The notes below the pieces were generated by a model. The model saw only the letters and a list, made by a program, of their open reading frames with translations, was not told the origin of the DNA and did not search any database. Below, piece after piece: positions 6,209 to 10,248 of a stretch of 10,248 bases of DNA. Origin of the DNA: Bacteroidota bacterium (lineage in GTDB: Bacteria; Bacteroidota; Bacteroidia; Bacteroidales; Rikenellaceae); NCBI GenBank assembly GCA_023413645.1, contig JAEZPN010000014.1:1-10248 (forward strand), in the 5' to 3' direction. The position numbers were made by a program, and so were the translations under genes. Position 1 is the first letter of the stretch, and each line of letters begins with the position of its first letter.

Positions 6209-7371
6209 TATTGCAGTAGTTTTATCTCTATTACCCATGTATCGCCCGCAATCGTAGTAAGGGCAATGAGCCTCTCGCTACCAGGACGTGTTCCCGTAGC
6301 ACGACGCACAGCATCTATCGAGAGGGCACAGTCGCGCTTCATAAACTCCACTCCCTCACCCTTAAACTTTCTCTTAAGCTCCTTAGGGCGGTAGGGTTCG
6401 ATGCTCTCGATCTCGAATATGCGTGCGGGGAGTGCCTCCGTGGGGAGTTCTCGCGCAAAGGCATAGCCGTTGTTACTCCAAATAGCGGCGTGGGACTTTA
6501 GCGCAGCTATCGCCACGCGCGCCTTCTGCAGTGCCACATCGGGGACAAGCAGATAACGATACTCCGTCGGAGTGAACGCCTCGGCACTGGGCTCTGCAAC
6601 CATCGTCTCGTGGTCAAAAGACCACTCGCCATCGCCAATAACCGCGATGCGTAGCATGTCGCGTTCGGCATTGGTATAGATGTTTACCTCTTTGCACTCG
6701 CCACCAATCGATACAACCTCAACCTCAGCGGGACTACACAGCCTGAACGCCTCGGCGCAGTCGAACATGGGGGACAACTTTATCGCCACACGCTCGGAAA
6801 TCTCTCGTAATCGGGGCATTAGCGCCACAACATTGGGTGAGCAGTCCTCCATGCAGACCATCTTCTTGCCCTCTGCCGAGCGACGGTCAGGGTCAACAAA
6901 TACCCAGTCGAAATGCTCTGTTGTCGTTGCTACATACTCCTCAGATGAGGCGGTTACGACCTCGACATTCTTAATACCCAGGAGCGACATATTGTATCGC
7001 ACAACCTCTGCAAGGACCTCGTCGCGCTCGATGCTCACGACACGCTCGAAGTGCTCAGCAAGCGCCATGGTGTCGATGCCGAGGCCGCACGTCATATCCA
7101 ACACCGCACCTCCCGCGAGGGGTTTACGGCGTGCGCTCTCCTGGCTTGAGCACTGCTCGAAGGCGCGGGGAGGGATGATGCAACGTGCCTCGTACAACGC
7201 TGGGAGCTTGCGGCGTGCGCGCTGCAAATACTTAACCTGCGTAGCGACAAGTGCAGCATGGGGCACGCCCTTGCTTAGGGCGATCTTTGCAGGGTCGCGC
7301 TCGATATTTTCCTCTATAGCGCGACGCACCTCCTCCGTGCGTAGTATGTCAAGGTCATTGAGGGTTAGCAT
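6208..7371 (-). CDS. Class I SAM-dependent methyltransferase with THUMP-like C-terminal domain
   Basis: A 387-residue protein of the Bacteroidota methyltransferase family typified by Porphyromonas PG_1098. An N-terminal helical region (about 1-85, with QVKYLQRARRKLP) precedes a Rossmann methyltransferase core. Motif I is LDMTCGLGIDT (91-101), the acidic motif II region is VSIERD (112-117), and a motif IV-like segment is DWVFVDPDRR (155-164). KLSPMFD (198-204) follows. The C-terminal ~60 residues (KRKFKGEGVEFMKRDCALS onward) match the THUMP-like end of the family, suggesting an RNA substrate; the actual substrate is not known to me. The ATG at 7371 overlaps the ComEC stop by 17 bases, and its TAA stop shares a base with the next ATG. 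A DNA or protein substrate cannot be excluded. Confidence 0.87.
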   Translation of the reverse strand: MLTLNDLDILRTEEVRRAIEENIERDPAKIALSKGVPHAALVATQVKYLQRARRKLPALYEARCIIPPRAFEQCSSQESARRKPLAGGAVLDMTCGLGIDTMALAEHFERVVSIERDEVLAEVVRYNMSLLGIKNVEVVTASSEEYVATTTEHFDWVFVDPDRRSAEGKKMVCMEDCSPNVVALMPRLREISERVAIKLSPMFDCAEAFRLCSPAEVEVVSIGGECKEVNIYTNAERDMLRIAVIGDGEWSFDHETMVAEPSAEAFTPTEYRYLLVPDVALQKARVAIAALKSHAAIWSNNGYAFARELPTEALPARIFEIESIEPYRPKELKRKFKGEGVEFMKRDCALSIDAVRRATGTRPGSERLIALTTIAGDTWVIEIKLLQ

Positions 7372-8878
7372 AACGAGACAAAGTTATCACTTTTTTTTGA
7401 TTTTTACTCCAATAAAGCAGCGTAATCGTAGCATAAACAAGGTAGCAGAGTACAACACCCCACTTTGGCATGGCATACTCCACCGAGGCGAAGGGTAAAT
7501 CTGCGGCCCACTCGACAACGATATTCTGCATGCGCGCCACCCACTCCGCCACCACAGCAAAGGGGTAACCCACGGGCGAGGGAAGAACTACGGCAATGAT
7601 GCCACACGCAACAATGGCGTAGGCAAAGAGCATGACGCAGGGTGTAACCACAACGCCTATAATTGGCAGATTACCAAAGGTATGCGAGACCATTGGCAGC
7701 GTCCATAGCGTAGCCACAACACCCACTACAAAGAGCGAATAGATACCCTTAACGGGGCGAGGCCACATACGCGAAGCACGCATCATAGGCACAGTCCACG
7801 CCACGATGCCGAAGACCGCGGCCACGGAGAGTTGAAAACTTATATCGAAGAGGTAGCTCGGGTGATAGACGAGCATCGCAAAGACCGTTACGGCCAGCGC
7901 ATTAAGGCTATTATAGCGCGCAGAGGCGGCAAGCGAGAGTTGCAACACCGTGAGCATCACGGCTGCACGCACAACCGAGGGCGATGCACCACTCATAATA
8001 GCGTAGAACCATATAGCGACTATGGCAAGAAGTGCCGCAAGGCGGTGACCACCATGCGCAAAACGCAGGGGAATAAGCATAAAACTCACGACCATAAGCA
8101 CGATGCCGAGGTGCAGGCCCGACACCGCCATAAGGTGAGATAGTCCCGTCTCGGAGTATGCCTCACGCAGATCGTTGGGCATGGCGTGGCGTGAGCCTGC
8201 TACCATAGCTACAACCGTGGCATGCGAGGCGTCGTCCGTGGCATACTCATCTAACTTAGTAATAGCCTTAGATTGCAAATCTACTGATGCAGAGTGAGTT
8301 ATGCTTATAATATTATAATCCGAGACACCTACTCCTCCCACAAAACCTCGACGGTGCATCAAGCGGTTATAGTCGTCATAATGCGATATATCCTCGTTGA
8401 GCTTGGCACACAGGTATACCCTATCGCCCTGCGCCACGCTATCGGAGCGCAACCAAACGACCACGCTACTCTCGCTATCGTGCCAGCGTTCGCCATCGTA
8501 CCACTGCACAAGGCGACCATCTGCCACGCGGTAGCCATCACGCTGAGTGGGTATGCCCTCAACATCTATAATCATCTCGCACTCCTTGTCGTAGGGCATA
8601 GCGACACTCGAAGCGCGCAACTCGGCAACGACATATCCAAAGGCGAGGAGCGCCAATGTGACATATCCCCACACCACCTTGCGAGGCATCGAAATATAGG
8701 CGATGATAACCGAAATAAGGAAGAGCGCCACAGCAAGATATAGTGGCACAACGAAGTGTTCCGCAAGGAGTATTCCCGCCACGAATGGCACAAGCACAAC
8801 TAACATAGGCATCGACCGCAGTCGATGCCCAAGTGTACTGATACTAAACCTTTTATGCGAGTGGTCGGATGCGAACAT
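7355..8878 (-). CDS. comEC: ComEC/Rec2-family competence membrane protein without C-terminal nuclease domain
   Basis: An integral membrane protein of about 507 residues, proposed by homology to form the inner-membrane channel for incoming single-stranded DNA. Two to three N-terminal transmembrane segments (MLVVLVPFVAGILLAEHF onward) precede a soluble OB-like DUF4131 region (about residues 98-193, ending HYDDYNRLMHRRGFVGGVGV). The Competence core follows, with the hallmark SHLMAVSGLHLGIV (247-260), then SGASPSVVRAAVM and a series of transmembrane helices to the C terminus. It stops after the last helix, so the metallo-beta-lactamase domain of the long ComEC form is absent. Start choice is uncertain: ATG at 8929 gives 524 residues but overlaps the upstream gene by 77 bases, ATG at 8878 overlaps by 26, and ATG at 8812 leaves a 40-base gap. 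Membrane domains are unaffected by this choice. Confidence 0.9.
   Translation of the reverse strand: MFASDHSHKRFSISTLGHRLRSMPMLVVLVPFVAGILLAEHFVVPLYLAVALFLISVIIAYISMPRKVVWGYVTLALLAFGYVVAELRASSVAMPYDKECEMIIDVEGIPTQRDGYRVADGRLVQWYDGERWHDSESSVVVWLRSDSVAQGDRVYLCAKLNEDISHYDDYNRLMHRRGFVGGVGVSDYNIISITHSASVDLQSKAITKLDEYATDDASHATVVAMVAGSRHAMPNDLREAYSETGLSHLMAVSGLHLGIVLMVVSFMLIPLRFAHGGHRLAALLAIVAIWFYAIMSGASPSVVRAAVMLTVLQLSLAASARYNSLNALAVTVFAMLVYHPSYLFDISFQLSVAAVFGIVAWTVPMMRASRMWPRPVKGIYSLFVVGVVATLWTLPMVSHTFGNLPIIGVVVTPCVMLFAYAIVACGIIAVVLPSPVGYPFAVVAEWVARMQNIVVEWAADLPFASVEYAMPKWGVVLCYLVYATITLLYWSKNQKKVITLSRYANPQ
8808..8829 (-). other. Perfect 9-bp hairpin at a candidate comEC start
   Basis: On the minus strand the arms GGCATCGAC and GTCGATGCC pair perfectly around the four-base loop TGCG. 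The downstream arm contains an ATG (8810-8812) that is in frame with comEC and is one of its possible starts. A second in-frame ATG (8804-8806) lies just past the stem. If translation starts here the hairpin could mask the start. If it starts upstream, this is a structured early coding region. There is no T tract, so it is not a standard terminator. Confidence 0.5.
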
Positions 8879-9572
8879 CACACACGCCATCAAGCATCTT
8901 AGCCAACGCCTCCACATCGGTAGGCTCATCTACCTGACCATAGTGGTAGGGGTAATAAATCGCGGGGCGGATAGCCTTAACAGCCTCGACAGCCTGCTCG
9001 GGAGTCATGGTGTAGGGTTGGTTGCAGCAGATAAAGGCGATGTCGATATTCTTTACCGCGCGCAACTCCTCCGTAGGCTCGGTATCGCCCGAAACATAGA
9101 TGCGCACAGCGCCACCGAGCGTGATTACATAGCCACAATCCTCACGCTCCTTGGGGTGGAACTGCAACTGGTGCTCCGAGGTGTTATATGCCGCCACGGC
9201 CTCAACCTTAATATCGACAAATGGCTCAGCCACAGCGCCTGGAAGCATAGTGTAGCAGTCGCCCACGAAGCCCTCAGCAGAGGTCTTATCCAAGAGGATG
9301 TGGGTATCGGCCTTCTGCAAGTTCTCGATTGCCGCCATGTCGAAGTGGTCGTAATGTGAGTGGGTCACAAGGATAACATCAGCCTTGGGGAGTTTATCAT
9401 ACTCGGCATTCTCCATTACGGGGTCAACATAGATATGCTTATCCATATACTCGATAGCCAGCGAAGCGTGAGCATAGAAGCTCAACTTCAACTTCTCGCC
9501 ATTAATAACTAACTCGTCACAGGGGTAGCTGGGAGTGGACTTACCACCAAAAAGATTCTTCAAAAATGCCAT
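8853..9572 (-). CDS. Metallo-beta-lactamase-fold metal-dependent hydrolase (UlaG/UPF0173-like)
   Basis: A 239-residue stand-alone metallo-beta-lactamase-fold protein with no signal peptide, so cytoplasmic. The di-metal site is complete by eye: HSHYDH (71-76) gives the HxHxDH motif, SGDTE (161-165) supplies the bridging Asp, and YPYHYG (207-212) supplies the final His. The early FYAHASLAIEY (32-42) is the typical opening strand of UlaG/UPF0173 hydrolases. AAYNTSEHQLQFHPK (128-142) resembles the mid-region of Bacteroidota homologues. Members include lactonases and phosphodiesterases; the substrate here is unknown. It follows the alpha/beta hydrolase stop by 8 bases and precedes comEC with overlap or a short gap. 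It resembles UlaG more than the nuclease domain of long ComEC proteins. Confidence 0.9.
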   Translation of the reverse strand: MAFLKNLFGGKSTPSYPCDELVINGEKLKLSFYAHASLAIEYMDKHIYVDPVMENAEYDKLPKADVILVTHSHYDHFDMAAIENLQKADTHILLDKTSAEGFVGDCYTMLPGAVAEPFVDIKVEAVAAYNTSEHQLQFHPKEREDCGYVITLGGAVRIYVSGDTEPTEELRAVKNIDIAFICCNQPYTMTPEQAVEAVKAIRPAIYYPYHYGQVDEPTDVEALAKMLDGVCDVRIRPLA

Positions 9573-9580
9573 AGTCTACT

Positions 9581-10248
9581 CTATTTTATGTTATTCAAAA
9601 ATTCCACTATTGCGGGCGCAAGAGCCTCTGTTATAGCGAGGTTTGCGTTTGTATATATACCCATAACCTGCGCTATGCGGTCCGACGTGTCGGCATCCTT
9701 TAGCACATGCGTCATATTCTCGAAGATGCGGTGCTCCGAGGCAGGGTTTGCATTGTGTATGCGCTCGCCATTCGACACCGAGACCTGAATATCCCTACCT
9801 CCCGAGACAATAAGCATCGGTACGCGACATTTTGCCGCAAGCTCCGTGGGTTCATATCGCATATTGCTAATAAGGAAGGGTTGCACCGTGGGGTGGAACA
9901 ATCCTATAAGCTCGCTGGGAATATCCTCCTCCGCCACCATACTACCCGCCTTAAGTTGATTTATAATGGTTGAACTCTTAACCATCAGACCCATGTATGC
10001 GGGCACAAGCTGCTGCGAGAGCTGAAAGTTGAGAATTTCGGCCATGTTGTAGCCGGGTGCGCAGAGCAAAACCACGCCATCGAGGCAACACTCCGCCTCG
10101 GCAGCTAAGGCAAGAGCAATAAGACCGCCCTCGCTATGTCCCGCCACGATGACCCTCTCGAAGCCCTCCTTGCGCAGATACTCCACACAGGTACAAGCGT
10201 CGTCGATAAAATCCTCGAACACCAAGTTGGGCACATCCTCCGCAGGGA
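9581..10248 (-). CDS. Alpha/beta-hydrolase family protein (5' part outside window)
   Basis: The open frame runs past the window edge, so the true start lies beyond base 10248; a GTG at 10232-10234 is available but codons continue upstream in frame. The visible ~220 residues form the C-terminal two-thirds of a serine alpha/beta hydrolase. Counting from that GTG, the nucleophile elbow is GHSEGG (32-37, Ser34), the catalytic acid is probably Asp148 in VSGGRDIQV, and the His is His176 in NMTHVLKD. Between them lies a helical lid (about 62-130). The missing N-terminal part would carry the first strands and oxyanion-hole HG motif. The substrate is unknown; esterase or peptidase activity are both possible. 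It is the most upstream visible member of the leftward operon and ends in TAG 8 bases before the next ATG. Confidence 0.88.
   Translation of the reverse strand, partial: PAEDVPNLVFEDFIDDACTCVEYLRKEGFERVIVAGHSEGGLIALALAAEAECCLDGVVLLCAPGYNMAEILNFQLSQQLVPAYMGLMVKSSTIINQLKAGSMVAEEDIPSELIGLFHPTVQPFLISNMRYEPTELAAKCRVPMLIVSGGRDIQVSVSNGERIHNANPASEHRIFENMTHVLKDADTSDRIAQVMGIYTNANLAITEALAPAIVEFLNNIK

Noticed and set aside
7379..7386. TAACTTTG on the minus strand, a -7 promoter match just before the methyltransferase start
   Set aside because: No -33 TTTG lies at the right distance, the leader would be almost absent, and several chance matches to TAnnTTTG are expected in 10 kb.
6680..7498. A 272-codon plus-strand open frame opposite the methyltransferase
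   Set aside because: Antisense to a gene with clear SAM-binding motifs; the Ser/Thr/Arg-rich translation shows no domain.
1..10248. CRISPR array, insertion sequence, prophage or defence island
   Set aside because: No regular direct repeats, transposase, integrase or recognisable defence protein was found on either strand; genes are tightly packed housekeeping and envelope functions.

Overview
The window looks like chromosomal core sequence from a Bacteroidota organism, most likely order Bacteroidales. The EF-Tu and general gene style suggest an Alistipes/Rikenellaceae-type genome, but that genus-level placement is an inference. Three observations support the phylum. Intergenic promoters match the Bacteroidota -33 TTTG / -7 TAnnTTTG pattern. 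The gene order tRNA-Thr, tRNA-Tyr, tRNA-Gly, tuf, tRNA-Trp, secE, nusG, rplK is typical of the group. Several proteins belong to families found mainly there (the THUMP-like methyltransferase and the DUF2520 protein). No mobile element, CRISPR array, phage gene or obvious defence system is visible.

Layout. (1) Positions 1-2917, all on the minus strand, hold a translation/transcription operon. In transcription order it reads tRNA-Thr(TGT), tRNA-Tyr(GTA), tRNA-Gly(TCC), tuf, tRNA-Trp(CCA), secE, nusG, rplK (cut by the window edge). (2) Positions 2918-3341 are a divergent intergenic region. It carries one or two minus-strand promoters for the tRNA/tuf operon and one consensus plus-strand promoter. 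(3) Positions 3342-3896, plus strand, hold a SlyD-type peptidyl-prolyl isomerase with a Cys/His-rich metal-binding tail, closed by a strong hairpin terminator at 3918-3952. (4) Positions 3978-10248 hold a tightly packed minus-strand operon converging on slyD. In transcription order it reads: alpha/beta hydrolase (5' part outside the window), metallo-beta-lactamase-fold hydrolase, ComEC-like membrane protein, THUMP-like SAM methyltransferase, a BrkB/YihY-DUF2520 fusion, and a KdsC-type phosphatase. Genes overlap or are separated by only a few bases, so co-transcription and translational coupling are likely.

How the genes work together. The first operon supplies charged-tRNA delivery (EF-Tu plus four tRNAs), a protein-export subunit (SecE), a transcription elongation factor (NusG) and the ribosomal stalk-base protein L11. 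The second operon has no single pathway. KdsC points to Kdo/lipopolysaccharide synthesis and ComEC to DNA uptake; the other members are hydrolases, a methyltransferase and a membrane protein of unsettled function. The most unusual item is the continuous reading frame joining a BrkB-type membrane protein to a complete DUF2520 protein. A ribosome-binding-site-like AAGGAG and an in-frame GTG sit exactly at the junction. Nothing in the window amounts to a clearly new multi-gene system.
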